Part shown: positions 8,875 to 18,222 of the stretch, piece after piece
Layout of the letters: each line of letters begins with the position of its first letter
Position numbering within the stretch: the stretch's first letter is position 1
Source: Gordonia aichiensis NBRC 108223
Lineage (GTDB): Bacteria; Actinomycetota; Actinomycetes; Mycobacteriales; Mycobacteriaceae
Length of the DNA stretch: 64,000 bases
NCBI RefSeq assembly: GCF_000332975.1
Contig: NZ_BANR01000006.1
Location: 124,001 to 188,000 of the forward strand
Direction of reading: 5' to 3'
The notes under the pieces: generated by a model
What the model was told of the DNA's origin: nothing
The model's input: only the letters and a program-made list of their open reading frames with translations
Databases searched by the model: none
Position numbers and translations under genes: made by a program

Positions 8875-10278
8875 TCAGTCGAGATCGTCGTGGCGCACGA
8901 GTTGGCGCGCCGCTTCGGTCACCGAACCCGACAGCGACGGGTAGACGGAGAGCGTCGATGCGAGATCGCCGACGGTGAGCTTGTTCTGCACGGCCAACGC
9001 GATCGGAAGGATCAACTCCGACGCCGTCGGTGCGACGACCACTCCACCGATCACGACACCTGTCGCAGGGCGGCAGAAGATCTTGACGAAGCCCCTGCGC
9101 AAACCGCTCATCTTGGCACGTGGATTGGTCGACAGCGGAAGCATGACGGTTCGCGCCGGGTACTCACCCGCGTCGATCGCCTGCTGCGACACACCGACAG
9201 TGGCGATCTCCGGCCGCGTGAAGATCGCGGAGGCAACGGTTTTCAACTTGATCGGACTCACGCCCTCACCGAGCGAGTGGTACATCGCGATACGCCCCTG
9301 CATGGCCGCGACGGACGCGAGCGGGAACAATCCCGTGCAGTCGCCTGCGGCGTAGATGCCGGGGACCGACGTCCTCGACACCCGATCGACGGTGATGTAG
9401 CCGCCCTTGTCCGTGGCGACCCCCGCCCGATCGAGCCCGATCGTCTTGGTGTTCGGGACGGAGCCGACGGTCATCAAGACGTGCGAGCCGGTGACCGTGC
9501 GACCGTCGGAGAGGTGGACCGTCACCGCATCACCGGTGCGCTCGACCCTGTCGGCGCGCGCATGTTTGACCAGTTCGACGCCGCGCTCGGCAAGCGCATC
9601 CTCGAGCACCAACGCGGCGTCCTCATCCTCACCCGGCAGAACGCGGTCGCGGCTGGACACCAGCGTCACCTTCACGCCGAGTTCGGTGTAGGCGTGGACG
9701 AACTCCGCGCCCGTCACACCCGAGCCGACGACGACGAGGTGCTCGGGGAGCTTGTCGAGGTCGTAGAGCTGTCGCCAGGTCAGGATGCGGTCGCCGTCGG
9801 GCACCGCGTCGGGAAGAACACGCGGTGAGGCGCCGGTGGCGATCAGGACCACATCGCCGTCGTAGTGCTCGGTGGTGCCGTCCGCCAGCGTTGCCACGAC
9901 CCGATGCGAGGCGATCCCCGGGTGGGTCTCTTCCAGCGATGCGTAGCCCGACACGAGTGTCACACCCTCGCTGAGGAGCCTGTTACGGATGTCGGCAGAC
10001 TGCGCGAAGGCGAGGTCGCGCACCCGCTGGTGGATCTGCGGCAGCGTCACCAGCGCATCGTCGGTGCGCAGATTGATGCCGAGGTCGACGGCGCGGCGGA
10101 CCTCGGTGCGAATACCGGTCGATGCGATGAACGTCTTCGACGGCACGCAGTCCCACAGCACGCACGCGCCGCCGATACCGTCGGAGTCGATGAGGGTGAC
10201 GTCGGCGCCGTAGGCCGCTGCGACCAACGCAGCCTCGTACCCGGCGGGGCCTCCGCCGATGATCACGATCCTGGTCAC
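8875..10278 (-). CDS. lpdA: LpdA-like NAD(P)H-quinone/disulfide oxidoreductase
   Basis: A 467-residue flavoprotein of the pyridine nucleotide-disulfide reductase family. FAD motif IVIIGGGPAGYEAAL is at the N-terminus, the NAD(P) motif VVVGSGVTGAEFVHAY is central, and the second FAD segment GIYAAGDCTG follows. The start is GTG, preceded by AGGAG at 8 nt; the upstream in-frame ATG is less likely. The C-X4-C redox pair is present (Cys39, Cys44, in GGACVLWDCVPSK). The C-terminal His-Glu base of true disulfide reductases is missing: the aligned segment reads VYPSLSGSV instead of AHPTLSEAV. Mycobacterial LpdA (Rv3303c) is a quinone reductase that, as I recall, also lacks one Cys. It is not a pyruvate dehydrogenase E3. 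Confidence 0.85.
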   Translation of the reverse strand: MTRIVIIGGGPAGYEAALVAAAYGADVTLIDSDGIGGACVLWDCVPSKTFIASTGIRTEVRRAVDLGINLRTDDALVTLPQIHQRVRDLAFAQSADIRNRLLSEGVTLVSGYASLEETHPGIASHRVVATLADGTTEHYDGDVVLIATGASPRVLPDAVPDGDRILTWRQLYDLDKLPEHLVVVGSGVTGAEFVHAYTELGVKVTLVSSRDRVLPGEDEDAALVLEDALAERGVELVKHARADRVERTGDAVTVHLSDGRTVTGSHVLMTVGSVPNTKTIGLDRAGVATDKGGYITVDRVSRTSVPGIYAAGDCTGLFPLASVAAMQGRIAMYHSLGEGVSPIKLKTVASAIFTRPEIATVGVSQQAIDAGEYPARTVMLPLSTNPRAKMSGLRRGFVKIFCRPATGVVIGGVVVAPTASELILPIALAVQNKLTVGDLASTLSVYPSLSGSVTEAARQLVRHDDLD

Positions 10279-10443
10279 AGAGCACACTCCTGTTCGACGA
10301 GAGGGCCATCGGGCGCGACACGAGACAGTGCCGGTCAACACCTCCAACGTAGTCCCACCCGGCCATCGCCGCCGCCACCGGGCACGTCGCGTAGCTCACC
10401 GTCCGCTTTCGTGACGAGCCGTGACCATCTAGAGTTTCCCGAC

Positions 10444-10926
10444 GTGCCGATATATGCCGCGTACGGGTCCAACATGAGTCCGGACCAGATGACCGAGCGC
10501 GCACCGCACTCCCCGATGGCGGGGACCGGTTGGTTGCGCGGCTGGCGACTCACGTTCGCCGGTGCCGACATCGGCTGGGAGGGTTCGCTGGCGACGGTCA
10601 CCGAGGATCGCGACGATCCCGAGGCCAAGGTCTTCGTCGTCCTCTACGACGTCCCCGACGAGGACGAGGCGACGCTTGACCGCTGGGAGGGGTCAGAACT
10701 CGGTATCCACCGCAAGATCCGCGCCCGGGTCGACACCGCTGACGGCCCGGTCCTCGCGTGGCTCTACGTGATGGACGCCTACGAAGGCGGTCTTCCGTCG
10801 GCCCGCTACCTCGGCGTGATGGCCGACGCCGCCGAGAGCGCCGGAGCCCCAGCAGATTACGTGCAGGACATCAGATTGCGCGAGGCACGCAACGTCGGCC
10901 CGGGGCCCGGTCCGATCGAGTCCTGA
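10444..10926 (+). CDS. Gamma-glutamylcyclotransferase-like protein (Rv3304-type)
   Basis: A 160-residue protein of the GGCT fold (AIG2/ChaC relatives). The signature YAAYGSNMSPDQM sits at the N-terminus, and the region VFVVLYDVPDEDEATLDRWEG holds the acidic residues expected of the active site. The GGCT fold turns gamma-glutamyl compounds into 5-oxoproline, but the true substrate is not predictable. The start GTG at 10444 is chosen because the conserved YGSNM must be near the N-terminus; the long open frame upstream is antisense to lpdA. It is transcribed divergently from lpdA with a 165-nt gap, as Rv3304 is from lpdA in M. tuberculosis. Confidence 0.8.
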   Translation: MPIYAAYGSNMSPDQMTERAPHSPMAGTGWLRGWRLTFAGADIGWEGSLATVTEDRDDPEAKVFVVLYDVPDEDEATLDRWEGSELGIHRKIRARVDTADGPVLAWLYVMDAYEGGLPSARYLGVMADAAESAGAPADYVQDIRLREARNVGPGPGPIES

Positions 10927-10958
10927 CGCCGTCGGACCGTCAGGCCCGCGCATTCGAC

Positions 10959-12125
10959 TCAGGCGCCGCCGAGTACGACGCCCGCGAGGGTGCGCACACC
11001 GACCTCGAGTGCTCGTTCGTCGAGGTCGAAGTTGGGCTGATGCAGGTCCATCTGGGGTCCGATCCCATCCCAGACGCCCAGCCTGCCCATCGCGCCCGGT
11101 ACGTGCTCGAGATACCACGAGAAGTCTTCTCCCCCTGGCGATTGCGGGGTGTCGGCAATGGCCTGCGGACCCAATGCCGCCACGGAAGCGGCGAGCGTGG
11201 CGATCGCCGTCTCGTCGTTGACCACCGGAGGCACGCCCCGGAAGTAGGACAGGTCGTAAGAGACCCCGAGCGGGCCGAGCAGTTGGCCGACGACGCTGCG
11301 CACCAGCGGTTCGAGCTCACCCCAGGTGGCGTGATCACCGGTGCGGACGGTGCCGCGCAACATGCCTTCCTGCGGTATCGCATTGGGCGCGTTGCCCGCA
11401 TGCGCCGCACCCCACGCCATGACCGTTCCCGAGCGTGGGTCGATCCGGCGCGATAATACGCCGGGGAGCCCGGTGATCACCGTGCCCATCGCGTACACGA
11501 TGTCGCCGGTGAGATGGGGCCGCGAGGTGTGCCCTCCCGGTGAATGTAGTTGCAGCTCAATGTGATCCGCCGCGGACGTGAGCGCACCCGCGCGTAGGCC
11601 CACCGAGCCGACGGGAAGCCTGGGATCGCAGTGCAGCGCAAAGATCCGACTGACACCGTCGGTCACACCGGCGGCAACGGCGTCGAGAGCGCCGCCGGGC
11701 ATGACCTCCTCGGCGGGTTGGAAGATGAGCCGCACACCGACCGGTAGCGACGGCACCGATGCGAGCAATCGCGCCACCCCGAGCAGTATCGCGGTGTGCG
11801 CGTCATGACCACACGAGTGCGAGACGCCTTCCACCGTCGACGAGAACGGCAACCCGGTGTGCTCGGTGATCGGCAAGGCGTCCATGTCGGCGCGCAAGGC
11901 GATCCGCTGACCCGTCGTCGGCCCGAGGTCGCAGACCACCCCGGTGCCAAGCGGAAGTCGCGTGGGGTTCAGGCCCGCCTCACCGAGCAGCGCCATGACC
12001 ATCTCGGTGGTCTTGACCTCCTGCCGCGACAGTTCCGGCTGCTGGTGGATGGCACGCCGCCAGCCGACGACGTCGGCGCCGTGAGCCGCCCACCAGTCGT
12101 CGATGACCGACGTGCCCGCGTTCAC
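10959..12125 (-). CDS. M20-family amidohydrolase / peptidase (AmiA-like)
   Basis: A 388-residue zinc-dependent amidohydrolase of the M20D family (hippurate hydrolase, IAA-amino-acid hydrolase, AmiA). Motifs are RRAIHQQPELS near the N-terminus, IALRADMDALPI, SHSCGHDAHTA (metal Cys-Gly-His-Asp), FQPAEEVMPGGA, LHCDPRLPVGSVG and the C-terminal GGEDFSWYLE. These enzymes release amino acids from N-acyl or related conjugates in the cytoplasm. The GTG start overlaps the stop of the enoyl-CoA hydratase gene by 4 nt (GTGA), so the two are coupled. The locus corresponds to amiA1/amiB1 in M. tuberculosis. Confidence 0.88.
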   Translation of the reverse strand: MNAGTSVIDDWWAAHGADVVGWRRAIHQQPELSRQEVKTTEMVMALLGEAGLNPTRLPLGTGVVCDLGPTTGQRIALRADMDALPITEHTGLPFSSTVEGVSHSCGHDAHTAILLGVARLLASVPSLPVGVRLIFQPAEEVMPGGALDAVAAGVTDGVSRIFALHCDPRLPVGSVGLRAGALTSAADHIELQLHSPGGHTSRPHLTGDIVYAMGTVITGLPGVLSRRIDPRSGTVMAWGAAHAGNAPNAIPQEGMLRGTVRTGDHATWGELEPLVRSVVGQLLGPLGVSYDLSYFRGVPPVVNDETAIATLAASVAALGPQAIADTPQSPGGEDFSWYLEHVPGAMGRLGVWDGIGPQMDLHQPNFDLDERALEVGVRTLAGVVLGGA

Positions 12126-12850
12126 AGCAGAGAGGCGGGGGTCGGTGCCACGAGGTCTTCGAGCAGGTGCAGACGGAGCGCCCGCTTGACGGTGGACAGA
12201 TTCGGTCCCGCGACCGCTTTCCGCTCGTCGGCCACCGCACTTGCACGCGCGAGCAGATCGTCCACCGCCACGGCCTCGTCGACGATGCCTGCCGCGACCG
12301 CATCCTCAGCGCCGTACCGGCGACTGGTCAGCATGGCTTCGGTCGCGGTGCGATCAGGGAGCCGAGTGGTGAGCAGGCCGGCCATACCGCGCGGGAAGGG
12401 CATGCTCAGCGCGGCCTCGGGCAGCGACCAGAAGCCGCGTTCAGTGCGCATGACCACATAATCGGCGCAGAGAGCGAGCATCGCTCCCGCACCGAACGCG
12501 TGGCCGTTGACCGCCGCGACCGTCGCCTGCGGAAGCGTCAAGACCTTGGCGTACAGCGCATGCACCCGGTCGAGGTACGCGGGCAGTTCCGATGCGTGCG
12601 CAGCAACGTGGTCGGTGTCGAGGCCGTTGGTGAAGAACTTTCCCGTGGCAGTGATCACGAGGCCCTTCGCAGGCCCCGCCGCGATCTCGTCGAGGAGTTT
12701 CTCTGTCGCATCGAGCCACGCAGGGCTGAAACGGTTCTCGGGATTGGTTCCGTCGAGCTCGACGCCCGGCGACCCGAGGTACAGGTAAGCGATATCGGAG
12801 TTCTCGGACTGAGCTGGATCAGTCTGGGCTGGATCAGACAGGTACGGCAT
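12122..12850 (-). CDS. Enoyl-CoA hydratase/isomerase-family protein
   Basis: A 242-residue crotonase-fold protein. The fold signs are GLVITATGKFFTNGLD (oxyanion-hole segment) and the family core TVAAVNGHAFGAGAMLALCADYV, then RGFWSLPEAALSMPFPRGMAGLL. The second Glu/Asp catalytic position of hydratases is Glu in SLPEAAL, but the pattern resembles delta3-delta2-enoyl-CoA isomerases (PECI-like) more than classical hydratases. The first ~18 residues (DPAQTDPAQSENS) are a short repeat-like extension. It lies upstream of, and coupled to, the M20 hydrolase, and is divergent from the PNP gene with 82 nt between them. Confidence 0.82.
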   Translation of the reverse strand: MPYLSDPAQTDPAQSENSDIAYLYLGSPGVELDGTNPENRFSPAWLDATEKLLDEIAAGPAKGLVITATGKFFTNGLDTDHVAAHASELPAYLDRVHALYAKVLTLPQATVAAVNGHAFGAGAMLALCADYVVMRTERGFWSLPEAALSMPFPRGMAGLLTTRLPDRTATEAMLTSRRYGAEDAVAAGIVDEAVAVDDLLARASAVADERKAVAGPNLSTVKRALRLHLLEDLVAPTPASLL

Positions 12851-12932
12851 GGGTTGACCTTATCGCCTGGTCATGCGCGACACGCACGGTGTACTCCGGT
12901 GCGACACGCAGGGTGCCCTTAGGGTGATCGTC

Positions 12933-13757
12933 ATGGATCCCACCGTCGACGCCGACGCCGCGGCCGTCTCTGCCGCAGCGATCATCGCAGCCGAGACCGA
13001 CGCCTCCACGCACGACGTCGCGGTCGTCCTCGGGTCCGGCTGGGCCCCGGCGGCAGACGCGTTCGGCGCACCGATCGCCTCGGTCCCGATGGCGCGAATA
13101 CCGGGCTTCCTCCCGCCGACGGCGGCAGGACACGGGGGCGTCGTCCATTCGGTACGCATCGGTGAGTGTCGAGTTCTGTTGATGCTGGGCAGGATTCACG
13201 CATACGAGGGTCACGACCTCGCCCGCGTGGTGCATCCGGTGCGCACCGCCGCGGCAGCCGGGGCGCGCACGCTCGTGCTGACCAATGCTGCAGGCGGTCT
13301 ACGCGACGACATGTCGGTCGGCCAGCCCGTTCTGATCTCCGACCATCTCAACCTCACCGCACGCTCGCCGCTGGTCGGTGCACACTTCGTCGATCTCGTC
13401 GATGCGTACTCTCCGCGATTGCGCGACGTCGCCCGCGGGATCGAGCCATCCCTGGCAGAGGGCGTGTATGCCGGTCTTCCGGGACCGCACTACGAGACTC
13501 CCGCCGAGATCCGCATGCTGCGCACCATCGGAGCCGATCTGGTCGGCATGTCGACGGTGCACGAGACGATCGCCGGCCGATCGGCAGCGATGGAGGTGCT
13601 CGGCATGTCGCTGGTCACCAATCTCGCGGCGGGGATCACCGGTGAGCCGCTGAGCCACAGCGAGGTCCTCGAGGTCGGGCGTTCGTCGGCCCGACGGATG
13701 GGCACGTTGCTCGCAGCGATCATCGAAGAACTCGGGACGTCGGGTCCGGCGGCGTGA
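12933..13757 (+). CDS. punA: Purine nucleoside phosphorylase
   Basis: A 274-residue trimeric-type purine nucleoside phosphorylase: inosine/guanosine plus phosphate gives base plus ribose 1-phosphate. Motifs are [10 protein letters not shown] (phosphate-binding Ser), [30 protein letters not shown] (base pocket), [31 protein letters not shown] and [15 protein letters not shown] 12933 is chosen because it matches the usual length (~268) and has AGGGTG in front; the in-frame ATG 60 nt upstream lacks support. Its stop overlaps the next start (GTGA). PNP plus phosphohexomutase is a conserved pair here: ribose 1-phosphate can be isomerised by phosphopentomutase activity. Confidence 0.92.
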   Translation: MDPTVDADAAAVSAAAIIAAETDASTHDVAVVLGSGWAPAADAFGAPIASVPMARIPGFLPPTAAGHGGVVHSVRIGECRVLLMLGRIHAYEGHDLARVVHPVRTAAAAGARTLVLTNAAGGLRDDMSVGQPVLISDHLNLTARSPLVGAHFVDLVDAYSPRLRDVARGIEPSLAEGVYAGLPGPHYETPAEIRMLRTIGADLVGMSTVHETIAGRSAAMEVLGMSLVTNLAAGITGEPLSHSEVLEVGRSSARRMGTLLAAIIEELGTSGPAA

Positions 13758-15541
13758 ACAACGGCCTGACCGACGGGGTCGACGCCGCTCGGGTCGCCGC
13801 ATGGATCGCCGCCGACCCCGACCCAGCGGCCCGCGCAGAACTGGCCGCTGCGCAGGGTGCCGACCTCGCCGCGCGTTTCTCCGGCTCGTTGCGCTTCGGC
13901 ACCGCCGGCCTACGCGGGCCGGTGCGTGCTGGGCCCAACGGGATGAATGTCGCGGTGGTCATCCGCGCCACCGCAGGCCTGGCCACGTGGCTCACCCGAC
14001 ACGGACACGGGGGCGGTTCGGTCGTCGTCGGTCGCGACGCACGCCACGGCTCCGAAGAGTTCGCCGCAGCCACAGCCGAGGTGCTGGCGGCGGCAGGTTT
14101 CAGGGTGATCATGGTCCCCGCGCCCGGCCCGACGCCGCTGGTGGCCTTCGCCTGTCGCGACCTCGACGCCGTCGCAGGAGTGCAGATCACGGCGTCGCAC
14201 AACCCGGCCGGCGACAACGGGTACAAGGTGTACCTCGCAGGCGGCGCACAGATAGTCCCGCCCGCCGATCGTGAGATCGAAGAACTCATCGCGGCGTCGG
14301 CCGGCGCGGCCGACATTCCCCGGCAGCCCGTCGAACACGATCCTCGCGCCGACGAGATCGTTCCCCGCTACCTCGATCGCGTCGGCACGCGATTCGCAAC
14401 GGTTCCCGACGCCTCGGTGCGCATCGCGCTGACACCGATGCACGGCGTCGGCGGCGCCATCGTCCTCGACGCCCTGGCACGCGCCGGTTTCACCGACGTC
14501 CACGTCGTCGACGAGCAGTTCGAGCCCGACCCCGACTTCCCCACAGTCGCGTTCCCCAACCCTGAGGAATCGGGCGCGAGTGATCTGCTCCTCGCACTCG
14601 CAGGAGATGTCGACGCCGACATCGCGATCGCACTCGATCCCGACGCCGACCGATGTGCCGTCGGCACGCGGGTCGACGGCGCCTGGCGCATGCTGACCGG
14701 TGACGAAACAGGCTCCCTGCTGGGCTGGTTCCTGCTTTCCGCTGCTGACGACGTGTCGGCTCGCGGCGACCTCGTCGAGCACGACAACCTCTCCGCACAT
14801 GACAAGGAGGCCCGCTCGCTCACCGCGCAACCTCCGGTCGTGGCCAGCACGCTCGTGTCGAGCAGTCTCCTGCAGAAGATCGCCCGTGGTCTCGGCGCCC
14901 GCCACGTCACGACCCTGACCGGCTTCAAATGGCTCGTACGCGCGGGCGAACCGTTGCGCTACGCCTACGAGGAGGCGATCGGACACTGTGTCGACCCCGA
15001 CGCGGTGCGCGACAAGGACGGCATCAGCGCGGCGGTGGCACTGGCCGTGCTGGCAGACAGCTGTGGCCGTGACGGAGTCGGACTGCCAGACCTCTTGCTG
15101 TCTCTGTACGAAGAACACGGCGTCCATCTGACGCGCCAGCACGCCGTGCGCGTCGACGACACCACGCTGATCGCTGCTCTGATGACCCGATTGCGCACCA
15201 CACCACCGACCACCCTGGCGGGCATCGAGGTGACCGCCCTCGACTACTCCCGACGCGACGACGGCCTCCGTACCGACGCGATCGCGCTGAGCGGCGTCGC
15301 GGATGACGGGACGTCGGTGCGGGTGATGGCGCGCCCATCAGGGACGGAACCAAAACTGAAGTACTACATCGAAATGACCACACCGCCCGATTCGGGGGTG
15401 TCGGCAACACATTCGACGTCACGAACGACATACGGTTCAGATACCCGTGCAGCGGTTCGCCACCTCGACGCCATGACGACGCGCGTCGTGGCCGAACTCG
15501 TCGAGTACAGCGATGCCCCACCGACGCCGGAGGTCGGGTGA
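13754..15541 (+). CDS. pmmB: Phosphoglucomutase/phosphomannomutase family (PmmB-like)
   Basis: A 595-residue alpha-D-phosphohexomutase. The catalytic phosphoserine loop is [16 protein letters not shown], the metal loop is [12 protein letters not shown], the sugar-specificity loop is around [13 protein letters not shown], and the phosphate-binding loop is [14 protein letters not shown]. The GKD-like DKDGISAAV follows the sugar loop, as in phosphopentomutase/PGM2-like members. Length fits the long PGM2/PmmB subgroup rather than the ~460-residue ManB type. The GTG start overlaps the PNP stop by 4 nt, so conversion of ribose 1-phosphate to ribose 5-phosphate is a reasonable joint role; hexose phosphate activity is the alternative. 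Confidence 0.88.
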   Translation: MNNGLTDGVDAARVAAWIAADPDPAARAELAAAQGADLAARFSGSLRFGTAGLRGPVRAGPNGMNVAVVIRATAGLATWLTRHGHGGGSVVVGRDARHGSEEFAAATAEVLAAAGFRVIMVPAPGPTPLVAFACRDLDAVAGVQITASHNPAGDNGYKVYLAGGAQIVPPADREIEELIAASAGAADIPRQPVEHDPRADEIVPRYLDRVGTRFATVPDASVRIALTPMHGVGGAIVLDALARAGFTDVHVVDEQFEPDPDFPTVAFPNPEESGASDLLLALAGDVDADIAIALDPDADRCAVGTRVDGAWRMLTGDETGSLLGWFLLSAADDVSARGDLVEHDNLSAHDKEARSLTAQPPVVASTLVSSSLLQKIARGLGARHVTTLTGFKWLVRAGEPLRYAYEEAIGHCVDPDAVRDKDGISAAVALAVLADSCGRDGVGLPDLLLSLYEEHGVHLTRQHAVRVDDTTLIAALMTRLRTTPPTTLAGIEVTALDYSRRDDGLRTDAIALSGVADDGTSVRVMARPSGTEPKLKYYIEMTTPPDSGVSATHSTSRTTYGSDTRAAVRHLDAMTTRVVAELVEYSDAPPTPEVG

Positions 15542-15569
15542 CGGGTCACCGACGGAAGGAACTCCCCGC

Positions 15570-16235
15570 ATGACCTACCCCCAGCTGCCCCCGCAGCGGT
15601 CGCCGTGGTCGTCGCCCGCCGTGATCATCGCGATAGTGACCGGGGTGCTGCTCGTGATCGGCGTCGTACTGGCGGCATTGCTCCTGCTGCCGCGCCTCGA
15701 CGACAACTCCTCAGACGCGGCCGCGTCGAGTTCCCTCACGCCGACGACCGGTGCACACGGGGACGCAGGCCCCGCGAGCGGCACGTCTGGTTCCGGCGGC
15801 GCCGGAAACGCCACCAGCGCTCCCGAGACCCAGGCCGACGACCCCCAGAACAACCACAGCCAGGACACCGGAACGCAGAACGGCGGCGGGCAGAGCGCCC
15901 CGCACGCCACTCCGGACATCTCAGGAACCGATTGGCAGGGTTTCACGTCAGGGCCGCGGTGCAACGCAGCCGACGACCCGGCTGTGATGATCGCCGAGAC
16001 CAATCGGTCGCAGATCGTCATCTGCCAGGTGGGCGCGCAGACCGGGCGCTGGTACTACAAGGGGCTTGCCGACGGGGACTCCATCGAGGTCGGCTACCCG
16101 ACCCGCAGCGGCAACACCTTCAGCGCCACCAACGGCAACGTGACATATGTCGTCGGCCCCGGCCAACTCGACATCCAGAAGAACGGCGAGACCATCGCCT
16201 CCGAACCGACGATCGCGTACTGGAGCGCTTCCTGA
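15570..16235 (+). CDS. Single-pass membrane-anchored protein with Ser/Gly/Thr linker
   Basis: A 221-residue protein I cannot assign to a named family. After a short Pro-rich cytoplasmic N-terminus there is one membrane helix (about residues 16-40, VIIAIVTGVLLVIGVVLAAL). A ~70-residue Ser/Thr/Gly/Asn-rich linker follows, then an outside domain (residues ~120-221) beginning ISGTDWQGFTSGPRC, with two Cys (in GPRCNAADD and VICQVG) that could pair. This domain has alternating beta-like segments. The ATG has a strong ribosome site (GGAAGGA). It lies between the mutase and the ABC ATPase on the same strand; the linker suggests the domain reaches into the periplasm. Confidence 0.75.
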   Translation: MTYPQLPPQRSPWSSPAVIIAIVTGVLLVIGVVLAALLLLPRLDDNSSDAAASSSLTPTTGAHGDAGPASGTSGSGGAGNATSAPETQADDPQNNHSQDTGTQNGGGQSAPHATPDISGTDWQGFTSGPRCNAADDPAVMIAETNRSQIVICQVGAQTGRWYYKGLADGDSIEVGYPTRSGNTFSATNGNVTYVVGPGQLDIQKNGETIASEPTIAYWSAS

Positions 16236-16285
16236 CGCACACCCCGGCTGAGTGGCCGCGATGGTCGCTGGATTACAACTGATTG

Positions 16286-17080
16286 GTGACCGCAGTCCCC
16301 GACACCCAGGTTCTCAACGCCTCCGCCGTCGACGTCGTTCGTGGCGGGCGAAAACTACTGCACGACGTGACTCTCTCGGTGTCACCGGGTGAGCACTGGG
16401 CGCTGCTCGGACCCAACGGCGCCGGCAAGTCGACGCTGATGGCCATTCTGGGCGCGCGCAGTCACCCGACCACCGGGACCGTCGATGTGCTCGGCCGACG
16501 CCTCGGTCGGGTCGACATGCGCGAACTGCGAACCCATATCGGGCACGTCGACCCGCGCTGGCGCATCGACGTCCCGATCACCGCGCACGACGTCGTGTTG
16601 ACCGGCCTGACGAACACGCCCGAACTCGATCGCCGCCACGTCTATACCGACGCCGAGCACCGCCAGGCCGACGACCTGCTCGAGCTGTTGGGCATGAGTG
16701 CCCGCCGCGACTCGGAGTGGCCGTTCATGAGCCAGGGAGAGCGGGGCCGCACGCTCATCGCACGCGCACTCATGCCGCGTCCCGCCCTACTGCTTCTCGA
16801 CGAGCCCGCAACGGGTCTCGACCTCGCCGCGCGTGAGCGGCTGCTGTCGGCGATCGACCGCCTGCGCACGGAGGTCGACGACCTCGCCAGCGTGCTGGTC
16901 ACGCATCACCTCGAGGATCTCCCCAGTTCGACGACGCACGCCATGCTGCTCCGCGACGGCGAGGTGACCGCCTCCGGGCCCGTCGAGAAGACGCTCACCT
17001 CAGCCGAGATCAGCTCCTGCTTCGATCATCCGGTCACCGTCCGACGCCACGACGGGCGCTGGTCGGCCACCGCAGCCTGA
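16286..17080 (+). CDS. Stand-alone ABC transporter ATP-binding protein
   Basis: A ~264-residue ABC ATPase with no permease beside it. Walker A is GPNGAGKST, Walker B with catalytic Glu is LLLLDEPATGLD, the D-loop follows, and the switch His lies in VTHHLEDLP. The signature motif is atypical: FMSQGERGRTLIARAL in place of LSGGQ. This variant is typical of the YlmA/ModF-like lone ATPases that are not clearly tied to transport. GTG 16286 is used; TTG 16283 just in front is possible. Neither has a good ribosome site. It is convergent with upp. Confidence 0.85.
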   Translation: MTAVPDTQVLNASAVDVVRGGRKLLHDVTLSVSPGEHWALLGPNGAGKSTLMAILGARSHPTTGTVDVLGRRLGRVDMRELRTHIGHVDPRWRIDVPITAHDVVLTGLTNTPELDRRHVYTDAEHRQADDLLELLGMSARRDSEWPFMSQGERGRTLIARALMPRPALLLLDEPATGLDLAARERLLSAIDRLRTEVDDLASVLVTHHLEDLPSSTTHAMLLRDGEVTASGPVEKTLTSAEISSCFDHPVTVRRHDGRWSATAA

Positions 17081-17156
17081 CCCGCCGGACGACCTGACGG
17101 ATCGGGATCTCAGCCAGAGTTCCAGAGGTAACGGAGTCCCAGAGGTCGCAATGCCC

Positions 17157-17780
17157 TCAGCGCGGCCCGAACTGACGATCACCGGCGTCGCCGAGCCCCG
17201 GCACGATGTAGGCGGCTTCGTCGAGCCCATCGTCGACGGACGCGACAACAAGCCGCACCGGATGTCCCGAATTCTCCAGTGCGGCAACACCTTCCGGAGC
17301 CGCCACGACACAGACCGCGGTGATGTCGGTGGCGTTGCGCGCGACCAGCAGTTCGATCGTGTGCAGCATCGAACCACCGGTGGCGAGCATCGGATCCAGC
17401 ACGAACACCGGGAGTCCGGACAGATCGTCCGGCAGCGATTCGAGGTACGGCACGGGCTGCGCGGTCTCTTCGTCCCGAGCGATCCCCACGAAGCCGACGT
17501 GTGCCTCAGGCACCATCGCGACCGCCTGCTCGACCATGCCGAGGCCGGCACGCAGGACCGGGACGAGCAGTGGCGCACATTCCAGCCGTGAGCCGGTGTA
17601 GGGCTGCAATGGGGTCTCGATCTCGACCACCGCGGACTTCGCCGACTTCAACGCTTCATACACCAGCATCTGCGTCAGACTCGATAGTGCCGCACGAAAT
17701 CCGGCGTTGGTGGTTGTCTTGTCGCGCAACGTGGTCAGCCGGGCCGCGGCGAGCGGATGATCGACGATCTGTACCTGCAT
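17157..17780 (-). CDS. upp: Uracil phosphoribosyltransferase
   Basis: A 207-residue UPRTase: uracil plus PRPP gives UMP in pyrimidine salvage. Motifs are [16 protein letters not shown] at the N-terminus, [30 protein letters not shown] (PRPP-binding loop) and the C-terminal uracil loop [18 protein letters not shown] 17780 gives the family length; the open frame extends upstream without support. It is divergent from the EspC-like gene, with a ~100-nt gap that must hold both promoters. Confidence 0.95.
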   Translation of the reverse strand: MQVQIVDHPLAAARLTTLRDKTTTNAGFRAALSSLTQMLVYEALKSAKSAVVEIETPLQPYTGSRLECAPLLVPVLRAGLGMVEQAVAMVPEAHVGFVGIARDEETAQPVPYLESLPDDLSGLPVFVLDPMLATGGSMLHTIELLVARNATDITAVCVVAAPEGVAALENSGHPVRLVVASVDDGLDEAAYIVPGLGDAGDRQFGPR

Positions 17781-17883
17781 GCGGATCACTCTAGGACGCG
17801 TCCAGCGGCGTCGCCGATTGTCCCGCACGCTGGTGCGCGCGATCGGATGGAACCGATCGCCGTGCGCCACCGTCTGAATTCGC

Positions 17884-18222
17884 ATGACCGACCTCACACC
17901 GCGCGACACCGCCGCATCCCACACCCGACTGGAGACCGACGCGCTCGATGTCTACGCCGAAACGCAGCGCGCCGCGGAAGACCGCGTCGCCGCACACGCG
18001 GCAACCTCTCGTGTCGCCCTCACCGCACTGACACCCACCTTCGGGGTGATCGGCGCCGACTTCCTCGCGGCACTGTCGACGACCATGCAGGCCCGAGCCA
18101 ACCGACTCGAAGCCCAGGCGGTCACCCACGGCCGGATCGGTACGCACACGTCGACCGCAGCCGACGCCTACTCCGATGCCGACACCGCATGCGCCTCTGA
18201 CATGGGGCTGCGGCTGCCATGA
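17884..18222 (+). CDS. EspC-like small helical protein (type VII secretion associated)
   Basis: A 112-residue, Ala/Thr-rich, wholly helical protein with no signal peptide. The pattern [12 protein letters not shown] followed by a helix ending in [10 protein letters not shown] matches the EspC/DUF2580-type ESX-1 secretion-associated family, where the C-terminal YxxxD/E-like element (here YSDAD) serves as export signal. Family size is ~100 residues. Its stop overlaps the next start (ATGA), pairing it with the NlpC/P60 protein. It is not in the matching M. tuberculosis position between upp and Rv3311, where sapM lies instead. Assignment rests on pattern, not on a search. Confidence 0.65.
   Translation: MTDLTPRDTAASHTRLETDALDVYAETQRAAEDRVAAHAATSRVALTALTPTFGVIGADFLAALSTTMQARANRLEAQAVTHGRIGTHTSTAADAYSDADTACASDMGLRLP

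Noticed and set aside
8875-10347. Dihydrolipoamide dehydrogenase (E3 subunit)
   Set aside because: The essential C-terminal His-Glu pair is absent, so the LpdA-type quinone reductase is the better call.
12851-12932. A regulatory tandem repeat (GCGACACGCA twice) between the hydratase and PNP genes
   Set aside because: The two copies are short, imperfect and in a very GC-rich context; not enough to claim an operator.
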